Notes: a model not told the origin generated them from the letters alone. A DNA stretch of 64,000 nt from Nocardioides ferulae (GCF_003660455.1 NZ_QZVR01000001.1:434001-498000), one strand, 5' to 3'; shown: positions 31,772 through 40,982, counted from the first letter of the stretch. Made by a program: numbers and translations.

Positions 31772-31969
31772 ATGGCACAGGAGCAGAAGCAACCGCGCAA
31801 GTCGTCGGAGTCCGAGGAGACGACCGAGGTCGCGCCCGAGACCGATGTCGCGGAGCGCAAGGAGGCCCTGGACGATGACGTCGACGCGATCCTCGACGAG
31901 ATCGACGACGTGCTCGAGACCAACGCCGAGGACTTCGTGAAGTCGTTCATCCAGAAGGGCGGGGAGTAG
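31772..31969 (+). CDS. pup: prokaryotic ubiquitin-like protein Pup
   Basis: 65 residues, disordered and acidic. The N-terminal half is rich in Gln/Lys/Ser/Glu. The Mpa-binding helix is VDAILDEIDDVLETNAEDFV, and the end is FIQKGGE. The last residue is Glu, so the tag is ready for PafA to join to substrate lysines without deamidation. prcB begins 3 nt after the stop. The start lies beneath a leaderless-type -10. Confidence 0.98.
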   Translation: MAQEQKQPRKSSESEETTEVAPETDVAERKEALDDDVDAILDEIDDVLETNAEDFVKSFIQKGGE

Positions 31970-31972
31970 CCG

Positions 31973-32803
31973 GTGCCCGACCCCCGTCTGCCCGCTGCGT
32001 ACCTGCAGCCGGGCTCCTCGTCGTTCACCGACTTCCTGGCCAGCCAGGCCCCCGACCTGCTGCCGGGCCGCCGCCCGGTGCCGCCGGGCCAGGCCGGTGA
32101 CCTCGCGCCCCACGGCACCACGATCGTGGCCGCCACCTTCCCCGGCGGAGTGGTGATGGCCGGCGACCGGCGCGCGACGATGGGCAACATCATCGCCCAG
32201 CGCGACATCGAGAAGGTGTTCCCGGCCGACGAGTTCTCCGCGGTCGGCATCGCCGGCTCCGCCGGGCTCGCGGTCGAGATGGTGCGCCTGTTCCAGGTGG
32301 AGCTCGAGCACTACGAGAAGATCGAGGGCACGACGCTCTCGCTGGACGGCAAGGCCAATCGCCTCGCCGCCCTGATCCGGAGCAACCTCGGCATGGCGAT
32401 GCAGGGCCTCGCGGTCGTCCCGCTGTTCGCCGGCTTCGACCTGGTGTCCGGTCGGGGCCGGATCTTCAGCTACGACGTCACCGGTGGCCGCTACGAGGAG
32501 ACCGCGTTCCACTCGGTCGGCTCCGGCTCGCTGTTCGCCCGCGGCTCGCTGAAGAAGCTCTACCGCGAGGATCTCGAACCCGCTCAGTGCGTCACCGCCG
32601 TCGTGCAGGCGCTCTACGACGCCGCGGACGACGACTCCGCCACCGGCGGCCCCGACCTGACCCGCCGGATCTTCCCGGTCGTGCAGGTGATCACCGCCGA
32701 GGGCGGGCGCCGCCTCCCCGACGACGAGGTGGCCGACATCGCCGACCGCGTGATCGCCGGCCGGATGACCCGTCCCGACGGCCCCGCCGCCGGCCTGATC
32801 TGA
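31973..32803 (+). CDS. prcB: 20S proteasome beta subunit PrcB
   Basis: 276 residues. A 48-residue propeptide ends in Gly48. Thr49 of [10 protein letters not shown] becomes the N-terminal nucleophile after self-processing. [13 protein letters not shown] supplies the conserved Asp, and AIAGSAG- and [13 protein letters not shown] core strands follow. The catalytic Lys equivalent lies in IEKVF. The GTG start is 3 nt after the pup stop, in the order pup-prcB-prcA. It forms the inner rings of the proteasome that degrades pupylated proteins. Confidence 0.96.
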   Translation: MPDPRLPAAYLQPGSSSFTDFLASQAPDLLPGRRPVPPGQAGDLAPHGTTIVAATFPGGVVMAGDRRATMGNIIAQRDIEKVFPADEFSAVGIAGSAGLAVEMVRLFQVELEHYEKIEGTTLSLDGKANRLAALIRSNLGMAMQGLAVVPLFAGFDLVSGRGRIFSYDVTGGRYEETAFHSVGSGSLFARGSLKKLYREDLEPAQCVTAVVQALYDAADDDSATGGPDLTRRIFPVVQVITAEGGRRLPDDEVADIADRVIAGRMTRPDGPAAGLI

Positions 32804-32814
32804 GAGGGCGAGCC

Positions 32815-33654
32815 ATGAGCATGCCGTTCTACGTCTCACCCGAGCAGCTGATGAAGGACCGGGCCGACTACGCCCGCAAGGGCATCGCCCGGGGGCGGTC
32901 CGTCGTGGCGGTGCAGTACGCCGACGGGATCCTGTTCGTCTCCGAGAACCCGTCCCAGGCGCTGCACAAGGTCTCCGAGATCTACGACCGCATCGCGTTC
33001 GCGGCCGTGGGCCGCTACAACGAGTTCGAGAACCTGCGGATCGCCGGGGTCCGGCTGGCCGACATGCGCGGCTACAGCTACGACCGCCGCGACGTGACCG
33101 GCCGCGGCCTGGCGAACGCCTACGCCCAGACGCTCGGCACGATCTTCTCCAGCGGCGGCGAGAAGCCCTACGAGGTCGAGCTCTTCGTCGCCGAGATCGG
33201 CGACAGCCCGGCCGCGGACCAGATCTACCGGCTGACCTACGACGGCCAGGTCGCCGACGAGCACGGCTACGCCGTGATGGGCGGCGCCGCGGAGGCCGTC
33301 GCGTCCTACCTGGAGAGCCGGTTCACCGAGGGCATGGCCCTGGAGGAGGCGCTGCGGATGGCCGTGGCCGCGCTCGGCCACAGCGAGGGGGAGGACCGGG
33401 TGATCTCGGTCCGCGATCTCGAGGTGGCGGTGCTCGACCGCACCCGCACCCAGCCGCGCAAGTTCAACCGGTTGGTGCCGGCGCGGCTCGAGCCGCTGCT
33501 CGGCGGCCGCGGAACGCCGGCGGCGTCCCCCCAGTCCACCGTGGCCGGGCATCGCCCCGACGGCGACGATCAGCCGGCTCCCACGACCGCGGAGCCACCG
33601 GTGGCACCGCCGCCGACCGACCCGCCCAGCGACCCCGGTGACCCGCTGACCTGA
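32815..33654 (+). CDS. prcA: 20S proteasome alpha subunit PrcA
   Basis: 279 residues. The N-terminal gate peptide [21 protein letters not shown] is characteristic. [16 protein letters not shown] opens the fold and [16 protein letters not shown] follows. There is no catalytic Thr. A Pro/Thr/Asp-rich disordered tail of about 45 residues follows residue 235. The alpha rings gate the chamber and dock ARC. GAGAGG precedes the ATG at 32815; a second ATG two codons on (32821) is equally usable. Confidence 0.96.
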   Translation: MSMPFYVSPEQLMKDRADYARKGIARGRSVVAVQYADGILFVSENPSQALHKVSEIYDRIAFAAVGRYNEFENLRIAGVRLADMRGYSYDRRDVTGRGLANAYAQTLGTIFSSGGEKPYEVELFVAEIGDSPAADQIYRLTYDGQVADEHGYAVMGGAAEAVASYLESRFTEGMALEEALRMAVAALGHSEGEDRVISVRDLEVAVLDRTRTQPRKFNRLVPARLEPLLGGRGTPAASPQSTVAGHRPDGDDQPAPTTAEPPVAPPPTDPPSDPGDPLT

Positions 33655-33695
33655 TCGGGTCGACTCGCGCCCGCTCAATCGACATCGTCCACACG

Positions 33696-33718
33696 GGTGA
33701 CCGGTCACCACCTAGGCT
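33696..33718 (+). promoter_or_regulatory. pafA promoter with 14-bp palindrome
   Basis: GGTGACCGGTCACC at 33696-33709 is a perfect palindrome. It ends 3 nt before TAGGCT (33713-33718), the leaderless-type -10 that lies 6 nt before the GTG of pafA. A palindrome in the promoter spacer is a likely repressor site; the regulator is unknown. Confidence 0.55.
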
Positions 33719-33724
33719 GACCCC

Positions 33725-35086
33725 GTGGACCGGCGGATCTTCGGCATCGAGAACGAGTACGGCGTCACGTGCACGTTCAAGGGCCAGCGCCGGCTCAGTC
33801 CCGACGAGGTCGCCCGCTACCTGTTCCGTAAGGTGGTCAGCTGGGGCCGCTCCAGCAACGTGTTCCTGCGCAACGGCGCCCGGCTCTACCTCGACGTCGG
33901 CAGCCACCCCGAGTACGCCACCCCCGAGTGCGACGACATCGTCGAGCTGGTCACCCACGACAAGGCGGGGGAGCGGATCCTCGAGGGGCTGCTGCTCGAC
34001 GCCGAGCAGCGGCTCCACGACGAGGGCATCGCCGGCGAGATCTACCTGTTCAAGAACAACACCGACTCGGCCGGCAACTCCTACGGCTGCCACGAGAACT
34101 ACCTGGTCAGCCGTAGCGGGGAGTTCTCCCGGCTGGCCGACGTGCTGATCCCGTTCCTGGTGACCCGCCAGATCGTCGTGGGCGCCGGCAAGATCACCCA
34201 GACGCCGCGCGGCGCGTCGTACGCCGTCAGCCAGCGCGCCGAGCACATCTGGGAGGGCGTCTCCAGCGCGACCACCCGCTCCCGGCCGATCATCAACACC
34301 CGCGACGAGCCCCACGCCGACGCCGAGAAGTACCGCCGGCTGCACGTGATCGTGGGTGACTCCAACATGAGCGAGACCACCACGATGCTCAAGGTGGCCA
34401 GCTGCGACCTGGTGCTGCGGATGATCGAGGAGGGCGTGGTGATGCGCGACCTCACGATGGAGAACCCGATCCGGGCGATCCGGGAGATCTCCCACGACGT
34501 CACCGGCCGCCGCAAGGTCCGGCTCGCCAACGGACGCGAGGCCAGCGCGCTCGACATCCAGGGCGAGTACCTCTCCAAGGCCCGCGACTTCGTCGACCGC
34601 CGCGGCATCAGCACGCCGGTGATCGAGCAGGCGCTGGACCTCTGGGAGCGCGGGCTGAAGGCGATCGAGTCCGACGACCTCAGCCTGGTCGAGCGGGAGA
34701 TCGACTGGGTCATCAAGTGGAAGCTGCTGGAGCGCTACCGCGCCAAGCACGGGCTGCCGCTGGGGCACCCCCGGATCGCCCAGCTCGACCTGGCCTACCA
34801 CGACATCCACCGTGGACGCGGCCTCTACTACCTGCTCGAGAAGCGGGGCGCGGTCGCCCGGGTGACCAGCGACCTGAAGGTCTTCGAGGCCAAGTCGGTG
34901 CCGCCGCAGTCCACGCGGGCCCGGCTGCGCGGCGAGTTCATCCGGCGGGCCCAGGAGCGGCGGCGCGACTTCACCGTCGACTGGGTGCACCTCAAGCTCA
35001 ACGACCAGGCCCAGCGCACCGTCTTGTGCAAAGACCCGTTCCGGGCCTACGACGAGCGGGTGCAGCGGCTGATCGAAGGCATGTGA
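33725..35086 (+). CDS. pafA: Pup--protein ligase PafA
   Basis: 453 residues, a glutamine-synthetase-like fold. [11 protein letters not shown] holds the metal-binding Glu9, and [19 protein letters not shown] the catalytic Asp57. [19 protein letters not shown] and the C-terminal [18 protein letters not shown] are also shared with known PafA. It phosphorylates the C-terminal Glu of Pup and joins it to substrate lysines. It is the sister of Dop 2 kb upstream. The leaderless promoter suggests it can be controlled separately from pup-prcBA. Confidence 0.97.
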   Translation: MDRRIFGIENEYGVTCTFKGQRRLSPDEVARYLFRKVVSWGRSSNVFLRNGARLYLDVGSHPEYATPECDDIVELVTHDKAGERILEGLLLDAEQRLHDEGIAGEIYLFKNNTDSAGNSYGCHENYLVSRSGEFSRLADVLIPFLVTRQIVVGAGKITQTPRGASYAVSQRAEHIWEGVSSATTRSRPIINTRDEPHADAEKYRRLHVIVGDSNMSETTTMLKVASCDLVLRMIEEGVVMRDLTMENPIRAIREISHDVTGRRKVRLANGREASALDIQGEYLSKARDFVDRRGISTPVIEQALDLWERGLKAIESDDLSLVEREIDWVIKWKLLERYRAKHGLPLGHPRIAQLDLAYHDIHRGRGLYYLLEKRGAVARVTSDLKVFEAKSVPPQSTRARLRGEFIRRAQERRRDFTVDWVHLKLNDQAQRTVLCKDPFRAYDERVQRLIEGM

Positions 35087-35131
35087 CGCACGCCGGATGG
35101 GCAGGGCAAGGCTCCTCTCAGGCTCCACTTG

Positions 35132-35163
35132 TATGGTTCGCCAGGGCCGGTGCGGACCGGCCC
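35132..35163 (+). promoter_or_regulatory. -10 and leader hairpin of the FKBP gene
   Basis: TATGGT at 35132-35137 is a plausible -10. Just downstream, GGGCCGGT at 35144-35151 pairs with ACCGGCCC at 35156-35163, a perfect 8-bp stem with a 4-nt loop. It either ends the pafA transcript or shapes the FKBP leader. Confidence 0.4.
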
Positions 35164-35197
35164 CGACCTGCTACCGAGCCCCGCGAAGGTGAACCCT

Positions 35198-36310
35198 GTG
35201 CTGCGACGACTGCGCCGACCCTCTGGTCGAGCCGCCTCGATCCTGCTGCCCGCCCTGCTGCTGACCACGCTGGTCGCCTGCGGCGAGGAGAACGGCGAGG
35301 ACGACACCGCCGGTGAGAGCACCTCCGGCGGCGGTGCCCTCTCCGCGATCTCGATCACCGGAGAGTTCGGTCAGGCTCCCGAGGTCGAGTGGGACGGCAA
35401 CCTCGAGGTCGACGAGATCGAGTCCGAGGTGCTCATCGAAGGCGACGGCGACACGGTCGAGACCGGCGACCAGGTGAGCGCGAACTTCTGGGTCGGCAAC
35501 GGCTACACCCAGGAGGAGGTCTACTCGACCTTCGGCGCCACCGCCGAGCAGCAGGAGGAGGACGCCGCGGCGGCCGAGCCCAGCGAGGACGCCGAGAGCG
35601 AGGAGCCCGAGGGCGGCAAGGGCGACAAGCCGGAGCCCTCGGAGGAGTCGACGTTCGAGGACATCCCCGCGACGCCCGAGACGATCACGATCAGCGACGA
35701 GCTGAGCCCGTTCTTCAAGGCCGCCTTCGAGGACCAGACCGTCGGGTCGCGGGTCGTGGTCGCAGCGACCGCCACCGACGCGTTCGGTGAGGGCGGCAAC
35801 CCCCAGCTCGGCATCGGCAACGAGGACACCGTGCTCCTGGTCGCCGACATCGTCGAGATCCAGGAGGTGCTGACCGGCCCCGAGGGCGAGGAGCAGGAGG
35901 CACCCTCCTGGGCCCCCGGGCTGGTCACCGAGGGCGACGCGATCACCGGACTCGACTTCGAGGGCACCCCCGAGCCCGACGGCAAGCTGCGCTCCGGCGT
36001 GCTGATCCAGGGTGAGGGTCCCAAGGTCCAGGCCGGCCAGACCATCACGGTCAACTACCTCGGCCAGGTCTACGGCGGCGAGCAGCCCTTCGACGAGAGC
36101 TACAGCCGCGGTGCCCCGGCCTCGTTCGGCATCGGCGTCGGTCAGGTCATCACCGGCTGGGACAAGACGCTGGTCGGCGCCAACGTCGGCAGCCGGCTGA
36201 TCCTGGCCATCCCGCCGGCCGAGGGCTACGGCGAGAACGGCAACGAGGGCGCCGGCATCAAGGGCACCGACACCCTCTACTTCGTCGTCGACATCCTCGC
36301 CGCGGCCTGA
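35198..36310 (+). CDS. FKBP-type peptidyl-prolyl isomerase lipoprotein, two FKBP-like halves
   Basis: 370 residues. A lipoprotein signal with ILLPALLLTTLVAC places the lipidated Cys near residue 28. The C-terminal quarter is a full FKBP domain: VQAGQTITVNYLGQVYGGEQPFD, QVITGWDKTLVGANVGSR and PPAEGYGENG. The first half has FKBP-like ends (VETGDQVSANFWVG and DAFGEGGNPQ) split by an acidic insertion of about 45 residues rich in Glu/Ala/Asp, without the usual active-site aromatic set. It is probably an extracytoplasmic foldase. It sits between pafA and pafB. GTG start with GAAGGTGA upstream. Confidence 0.9.
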   Translation: MLRRLRRPSGRAASILLPALLLTTLVACGEENGEDDTAGESTSGGGALSAISITGEFGQAPEVEWDGNLEVDEIESEVLIEGDGDTVETGDQVSANFWVGNGYTQEEVYSTFGATAEQQEEDAAAAEPSEDAESEEPEGGKGDKPEPSEESTFEDIPATPETITISDELSPFFKAAFEDQTVGSRVVVAATATDAFGEGGNPQLGIGNEDTVLLVADIVEIQEVLTGPEGEEQEAPSWAPGLVTEGDAITGLDFEGTPEPDGKLRSGVLIQGEGPKVQAGQTITVNYLGQVYGGEQPFDESYSRGAPASFGIGVGQVITGWDKTLVGANVGSRLILAIPPAEGYGENGNEGAGIKGTDTLYFVVDILAAA

Positions 36311-36369
36311 GGCTCCAGCCCGCTCCGCTGCGTGGCGAGCAGCCACGCCGACCCCCGGTCGGCAAGAAT

Positions 36370-36399
36370 GGCCCCCGGCGCCGCTCGGCGCCGGGGGCC
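36370..36399 (+). terminator. terminator after FKBP gene
   Basis: A near-complete 14-bp stem with a 2-nt loop: GGCCCCCGGCGCCG at 36370-36383 pairs with 36386-36399, followed by CTTCG. It separates the FKBP gene from pafBC. Confidence 0.8.
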
Positions 36400-36453
36400 C
36401 TTCGCTGTCTGCGACGTGGACGGCGGGCCCACCCATTCCGGGACGGAGGCGAC

Positions 36454-37437
36454 GTGGCCGCGGCGAACAAGAGCGAACGCCTGCTGAACCTGCTCATCAT
36501 GCTGCTGGTCCAGCGCCACTTCGTCGGCAAGGACCGGATCCGCTCGATCATCTATCCCGGCTCCTCCCACGAGGCGTTCGAGAAGATGTTCGAGCGCGAC
36601 AAGGAGGAGCTGCGCAGCCTCGGGGTCCCGATCGAGGTCGGTCACATCGACAAGTTCTTCGAGGACGAGCCCGGCTACCGGATCCGTCCCGACGAGCTCG
36701 CCCTGCCCGAGATCGAGCTCACCGCCGACGAGGCCTCGGTGATCGGCGTCGCCACCAAGGTGTGGCAGCACGCGCGGCTCGCCGAGGCCACCACCGAGGC
36801 GGTGCGCAAGCTCGCCGCGCTCGGCGTCCCGGTCGACACCTCCGCCCTCGACATCGTCGAGCCCCGGCTGAGCGCCGACGAGCCGTCGTTCGACGTGTTC
36901 TGGGAGGCCACCCAGGAGCGCACCCCGGTGGAGTTCGACTACGTGCGCACCGGGCAGCCCGAACCCAGCACCCGCCACCTGCAGCCCTGGGGCGTGGTCC
37001 GCTACTCGGGCCGCTGGTACGTCGTCGGCTACGACACCGACCGCGGCGGCGAACGGGTCTTCCGGCTCTCCCGGGTGCAGGGCCGCGCGCGCAAGAAGGG
37101 CAAGCCGGGCTCCTACGAGGTGCCGCCCGGCACCGACGTCCGGGCCGTCGCGCGTCGGCTGGCCCCGGCGCCCGCCGCCGAGCCGGCCGTCGTCCTGGTC
37201 CGGCACGGCGCCGGCCACACGCTGCGCCGCAACGCCGACCGGGTCGAGGGCGACGTGGCGGGACCCGACGAGCGCACCGGGTGGGATCGACTGGTGCTGA
37301 GCCGCGGCGGGCTCGCGATGGCCGAGGAGCTGCTCGGCTACGGTGCCGACGTGTACGTCGAGGAGCCGAGCGCGCTGCGCGACGAGGTCGCCACCCGCCT
37401 CCGCTCCCTGCTCTCGCGGCTGGGGCAGGCGTCGTGA
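36454..37437 (+). CDS. pafB: WYL-domain transcriptional regulator PafB
   Basis: 327 residues. An N-terminal winged helix (KSERLLNLLIMLLVQRHFVGKDRIR, then FERDKEELRSLG) precedes the WYL domain with VEFDYVR and WGVVRYSGRWYVVGYDTDR. The C-terminal WCX extension follows. With PafC it forms the activator of the LexA-independent DNA-damage response known in mycobacteria, rather than a proteasome part. GTG start with GGAGG at 36446. Its stop overlaps the pafC GTG by 4 nt, so the two are made together. Confidence 0.94.
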   Translation: MAAANKSERLLNLLIMLLVQRHFVGKDRIRSIIYPGSSHEAFEKMFERDKEELRSLGVPIEVGHIDKFFEDEPGYRIRPDELALPEIELTADEASVIGVATKVWQHARLAEATTEAVRKLAALGVPVDTSALDIVEPRLSADEPSFDVFWEATQERTPVEFDYVRTGQPEPSTRHLQPWGVVRYSGRWYVVGYDTDRGGERVFRLSRVQGRARKKGKPGSYEVPPGTDVRAVARRLAPAPAAEPAVVLVRHGAGHTLRRNADRVEGDVAGPDERTGWDRLVLSRGGLAMAEELLGYGADVYVEEPSALRDEVATRLRSLLSRLGQAS

Positions 37438-38456
37438 GCGCCCGCTCCTCCGGTCGGCCCGGCGCGGCCGGGGCCCGCGACCAGGTCGCCCGGCTGCTCA
37501 CCCTGGTGCCCTACCTGCACACGCACGGTCAGGTGCGACTCGAGGAGGCCGCCGGCACCCTGGGCACCACCCCGGAGCAGCTGCTCTCCGACCTCAAGGT
37601 GCTCCTGATGTGCGGGCTCCCCGGCGGCTACCCCGACGACCTGATCGACGTCGACCTCGACGCGCTCGAGGGCCCCGCGGCCGACGGCGTGATCCGGGTG
37701 TCCAACGCCGACTACCTGGCCCGACCGCTGCGGCTGACCCCCACCGAGGCGAGCGCGATCATCGTCGCGCTCCGGGCGCTGCGCGGCGGGGCGTCCGCCG
37801 AGACCCGCGAGGTCGTCGACCGGGCGCTGGCCAAGCTCGAGGCGGCCGCCGCCGAGGGCACCGAGGTGCCGCTGATCGACCCCGGCGACCCCGACGACCT
37901 CGCCGCCCGTGCCCGGACCGCCGAGCTCGCGACCCGGCTGCGCGACGCCGCCGGGCGGCGCCGGCAGCTGCGCATCCGCTACCACGTGCCCTCCCGTGAC
38001 GAGGAGTCCACCCGCACCGTCGACCCGCGCGGGGTGGTCTCCGCCCACGGCTTCGACTACCTCGACGCCTGGTGCCACGCCGCCGAGGCGCCGCGCCTGT
38101 TCCGGCTCGACCGGATCCTCGAGGCCGAGGTGCTCGACAGCCCGGTGGCCACCGACCCCGAGCCGCCGCGCGACCTCTCGGCGGGCATGTTCGCCTCCGC
38201 CCCCGACGTCACCCGCACCACGCTCCTGCTCGAGCCGCCCGCGCGCTGGGTGGTGGAGTACTACCCGGTGGAGGAGGTGCGCGAGCTCGCCGACGGGCGG
38301 CTCGAGGTCGACCTCCTCGTCGCCGACCAGCGCTGGCTGACCCGGCTGCTGCTCCGCCTGGCCCCGCACGCCAGCGTCGTCGTTCCCCAGGAGTTCACCT
38401 CCTCGTTGACCGCCACGGTCGCCGACGCGGTCCGCCTGTACGACGGACCGGCGTAG
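37434..38456 (+). CDS. pafC: WYL-domain transcriptional regulator PafC
   Basis: 340 residues, same architecture as PafB: winged helix (VARLLTLVPYLHTHGQVRLEEAA), a linker with LRLTPTEASAIIVALRAL, and a WYL core with LRIRYHVPSRDEE and VVSAHGFDYLDAWCH. The WYL triad is degenerate (FDYLDAW). A WCX tail follows. It is the obligate partner of PafB. The tatA promoter begins within its stop codon region. Confidence 0.93.
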   Translation: MSARSSGRPGAAGARDQVARLLTLVPYLHTHGQVRLEEAAGTLGTTPEQLLSDLKVLLMCGLPGGYPDDLIDVDLDALEGPAADGVIRVSNADYLARPLRLTPTEASAIIVALRALRGGASAETREVVDRALAKLEAAAAEGTEVPLIDPGDPDDLAARARTAELATRLRDAAGRRRQLRIRYHVPSRDEESTRTVDPRGVVSAHGFDYLDAWCHAAEAPRLFRLDRILEAEVLDSPVATDPEPPRDLSAGMFASAPDVTRTTLLLEPPARWVVEYYPVEEVRELADGRLEVDLLVADQRWLTRLLLRLAPHASVVVPQEFTSSLTATVADAVRLYDGPA

Positions 38457-38494
38457 CATGGGCGACGCCCATCGGGGCGTCCGTCCGGACGCCC
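38454..38494 (+). promoter_or_regulatory. tatA promoter and leader hairpin
   Basis: TAGCAT at 38454-38459 is a -10 candidate overlapping the pafC stop. GGGCGTCCG at 38475-38483 pairs with CGGACGCCC at 38486-38494 across a 2-nt loop. The hairpin lies 24 nt before the tatA ATG and might attenuate or terminate read-through from pafC. Confidence 0.45.
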
Positions 38495-38518
38495 ACGTCG
38501 ACGCACCTTGAGGACCCC

Positions 38519-38812
38519 ATGCTCCCGCTCGCCATCGCAGGTCTCGGCACCACCGAGCTGCTCATCATCCTGGCCGTGATCATCCTGCTGTTCGGTGCCT
38601 CCAAGCTGCCCGAGCTGGCCCGGGGCAGCGGCCGGGCGCTGCGCATCTTCAAGGCCGAGACCAAGGGCCTGATGGACGACGACGAGCCGGCCGACGACTC
38701 CCGCAAGACCCCCGAGCAGCGACAGATCGAGGCCCGGCAGGTCGACGTGGAGGCCGAGCGGCAGGCGGCGCTGGACGCGGAGCGCCGGCGCCACGGCGAC
38801 ACCACGACCTGA
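38519..38812 (+). CDS. tatA: Sec-independent translocase subunit TatA
   Basis: 97 residues. A short N-terminus with GTTELLIILAVIILLFGASKLPELARGSG is the single membrane helix, hinge and amphipathic start. It has the FG-x-KLPEL motif of TatA. A charged, disordered tail follows. TatA oligomers form the passage for folded twin-arginine substrates. TTGAGGA precedes the ATG. tatC follows after 13 nt. Confidence 0.95.
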   Translation: MLPLAIAGLGTTELLIILAVIILLFGASKLPELARGSGRALRIFKAETKGLMDDDEPADDSRKTPEQRQIEARQVDVEAERQAALDAERRRHGDTTT

Positions 38813-38825
38813 CCGGGGGCCGCCG

Positions 38826-39656
38826 TTGTCCTTCACCGGCGTGTTCGAGCTGTTCAGCGGCCGACCGCGCCACCCCGTCGGCGCCGACGGCCGGATGGCC
38901 CTCTCCGACCACCTCCGCGAGCTGCGTGCGCGGCTGCTGAAGTCCGCGCTGTTCCTGGTGCTCGCCTTCTCGGTGGCGCTGTTCTTCTATGACGAGCTGC
39001 TCGACCTGGTGCTCGGGCCCTACAACGACGCCCAGCAGGCGCTGGAGGACACCGACACCACCGCCTACATCGCCAGCGCCGGCGGCCCGCTGCTGCTGCA
39101 GTTGAAACTGTGCGGCGTCGCCGCGGTCGTGGTGTCGAGCCCGTTCTGGCTCTACCAGCTGTGGGCGTTCATCGTTCCCGGCCTGCACGCCCACGAGAAG
39201 AAGTGGACCCGCGTCTTCGCCGGCATCGCCGGACCGATCTTCATCGCCGGGGTCGCCACCGCCTACTACGTGCTGCCCAAGGGTCTCGAGGTGCTGATCG
39301 GCTTCACCCCGGCCGGCATGCAGAACCTGGTCGAGTTCGGCGACTACTTCAGCTTCTTCACCCGGATGATGCTGGTCTTCGGCGTGGCCTTCGAGATCCC
39401 GCTGTTCGTGATCATGCTCAACCTGGCGGGCGTGGTCAGCGGTGCCGCGATCGGCCGCTATCGACCGTGGATCGTGCTCGGCACCTTCGTCTTCGCCGCC
39501 GTCGCCACCCCGTCGACCGATCCGTTCTCCATGCTGATGCTGGCGCTGCCGATGATGGTGCTGTTCCTCGTCGCCGAGGCCGTCGCCCGCCTGGTCGACC
39601 GCTCACGTGGACGGCGGGCCGACCAGTGGGCCGACGACGAGGCCTCGCCGCTGTGA
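38826..39656 (+). CDS. tatC: Sec-independent translocase subunit TatC
   Basis: 276 residues, six membrane helices. MALSDHLRELRARLLKSALF is the conserved TatC entry. FWLYQLWAFIVPGLHAHEKKW is the loop that recognises the twin-arginine signal. A helix-rich FSFFTRMMLVFGVAFEIPL segment follows. The TTG at 38826 is used because GGGGG lies upstream and the N-terminal GRPRHPVG text is protein-like. ATG at 38895 would also give a complete TatC core. The stop overlaps the next gene's GTG. Confidence 0.92.
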   Translation: MSFTGVFELFSGRPRHPVGADGRMALSDHLRELRARLLKSALFLVLAFSVALFFYDELLDLVLGPYNDAQQALEDTDTTAYIASAGGPLLLQLKLCGVAAVVVSSPFWLYQLWAFIVPGLHAHEKKWTRVFAGIAGPIFIAGVATAYYVLPKGLEVLIGFTPAGMQNLVEFGDYFSFFTRMMLVFGVAFEIPLFVIMLNLAGVVSGAAIGRYRPWIVLGTFVFAAVATPSTDPFSMLMLALPMMVLFLVAEAVARLVDRSRGRRADQWADDEASPL

Positions 39657-40075
39657 GCGCGGTCCCCGTCCCGCTCAGCGACGCGGACCCGTTCGAGCTG
39701 CCCGACTGGCTGGGCACCGACGAGGTGACCTGGGTCGCCGACTCCGGCCTGCGCAGCGCCCACCTGGTCGCGGGCCGGCTGACGGGGGTCGACGGGGCCG
39801 AGCTGGCGTGCGACCTGCTGGCCGTCGACGACGCCTATCCTGTGCCGGTCGCCGACGACACCGCCCGGGCCCGCGCGCACCAGGCCTGGCAGCACGGGCA
39901 GGTGCTGCTGGTCGAGCGCGAGGGGCGGCTCACGCTCGCCGTGCCCGGCACCACGTTCACCGCCGACGACCTGCTCGACGCCCTGAGCCGGTTGGCCCGC
40001 GCGGTCGGCGGCTCGCCCGAGCGGTACGCCGCTCGGTTGCGGATCGGCCGTGAGAGCGGAACCCGCGGGCGCTAG
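39653..40075 (+). CDS. hypothetical protein coupled to tatC
   Basis: 140 residues from a GTG that overlaps the tatC stop (GTGA). It has no signal or membrane helix. It opens with DPFELPDWLGTDEVTWVADSG, and the rest is Ala/Asp/Arg-rich with strands (QVLLVEREGRLTLAVPG) and a final helix DLLDALSRLARAVGG. I do not recognise a family. Codon use matches its neighbours. Coupling to tatC and the following lipid-kinase gene is the only functional hint. Confidence 0.75.
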   Translation: MSAVPVPLSDADPFELPDWLGTDEVTWVADSGLRSAHLVAGRLTGVDGAELACDLLAVDDAYPVPVADDTARARAHQAWQHGQVLLVEREGRLTLAVPGTTFTADDLLDALSRLARAVGGSPERYAARLRIGRESGTRGR

Positions 40076-40087
40076 CGCCCGGGGCAC

Positions 40088-40093
40088 TAGGGT
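40088..40093 (+). promoter_or_regulatory. -10 (leaderless) of lipid-kinase gene
   Basis: TAGGGT ends 7 nt before the GTG at 40101. Confidence 0.5.
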
Positions 40094-40100
40094 CGAGACC

Positions 40101-40982
40101 GTGCCCAGCAGTCGTCGCGAGATCGCGCTCCTGACCAACCCTACGGCCGGCCAGGGTCGCGGCGCCCGGGCCCGCGCGGCGGTGATCGGCCGGTTCCGCG
40201 ACGCGGGGCTCTCCGTGCGGGACCTGGTCGGCCGCGACGCCGACGAGGCGCTGGACCTCGCCCACGCCGCCGTCGCCGACGGGGTCGAGTCCCTGGTGGT
40301 CTGCGGCGGCGACGGCATGGCCCATCTCGCGGTCCAGGCGCTCGCCGGCACCGACACCGCGCTGGGTGTGATCCCCGCCGGCACCGGCAACGACGTGGGC
40401 CGGCTGCTCGACCTGCCGGGCCGCGACTTCGCGGCCGCGGCGGACCGGGTGATCGCCGGCCGCACCCACACCCTCGACCTCGCGCGCAGCGGCGGGAAGT
40501 ACTTCCTCACGGTGATGGCGGCCGGGTTCGACGCGGTCGTGAACGAGCGGGCCAACCGGATGACCTGGCCACGGGGCCAGATGCGCTACAACCTGGCGAC
40601 CCTCGCCGAGCTGCGGGTCTTCGAGCCGATCGCCTACACCCTCGAGATCGACGGGCTGGTCCACCACACCGACGCGATGCTGGTCGCGGTCGGCAACGGC
40701 CCCTCCTTCGGAGGCGGCCTGCGCATCGCCGAGGGGGCCTTGGCCGACGACGGCATGCTGGACGTCGTGATCATCACGCCGCTGAGCAAACCGGCCCTGG
40801 TCCGGGCCTACCCGAAGCTCTTCCGCGGCACCCACACCGCTCTGCCGCAGTACGTCCACCACCGCGCCCGCACGGTCACCATCGCCGCCCACGGCATCGT
40901 GGCCTACGCCGACGGCGAGCGGTTCGGTGCGCTGCCGCTGACCGTCGAGTGCGTGCCCGGGGCCCTCAGGGCGCTGGCATGA
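40101..40982 (+). CDS. diacylglycerol kinase-family lipid kinase
   Basis: 293 residues. ALLTNPTAGQGRG is the phosphate-binding start, LVVCGGDGMAHLAVQAL the GGDG catalytic motif and LGVIPAGTGNDVGRLLDLP the PAGTxND signature. VIITPLSK and the beta-sandwich C-terminal domain complete the DAGK/YegS fold. It phosphorylates diacylglycerol or a similar lipid. GTG start under a leaderless-type -10. Its TGA overlaps the ATG of the helicase gene (ATGA). Confidence 0.93.
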   Translation: MPSSRREIALLTNPTAGQGRGARARAAVIGRFRDAGLSVRDLVGRDADEALDLAHAAVADGVESLVVCGGDGMAHLAVQALAGTDTALGVIPAGTGNDVGRLLDLPGRDFAAAADRVIAGRTHTLDLARSGGKYFLTVMAAGFDAVVNERANRMTWPRGQMRYNLATLAELRVFEPIAYTLEIDGLVHHTDAMLVAVGNGPSFGGGLRIAEGALADDGMLDVVIITPLSKPALVRAYPKLFRGTHTALPQYVHHRARTVTIAAHGIVAYADGERFGALPLTVECVPGALRALA

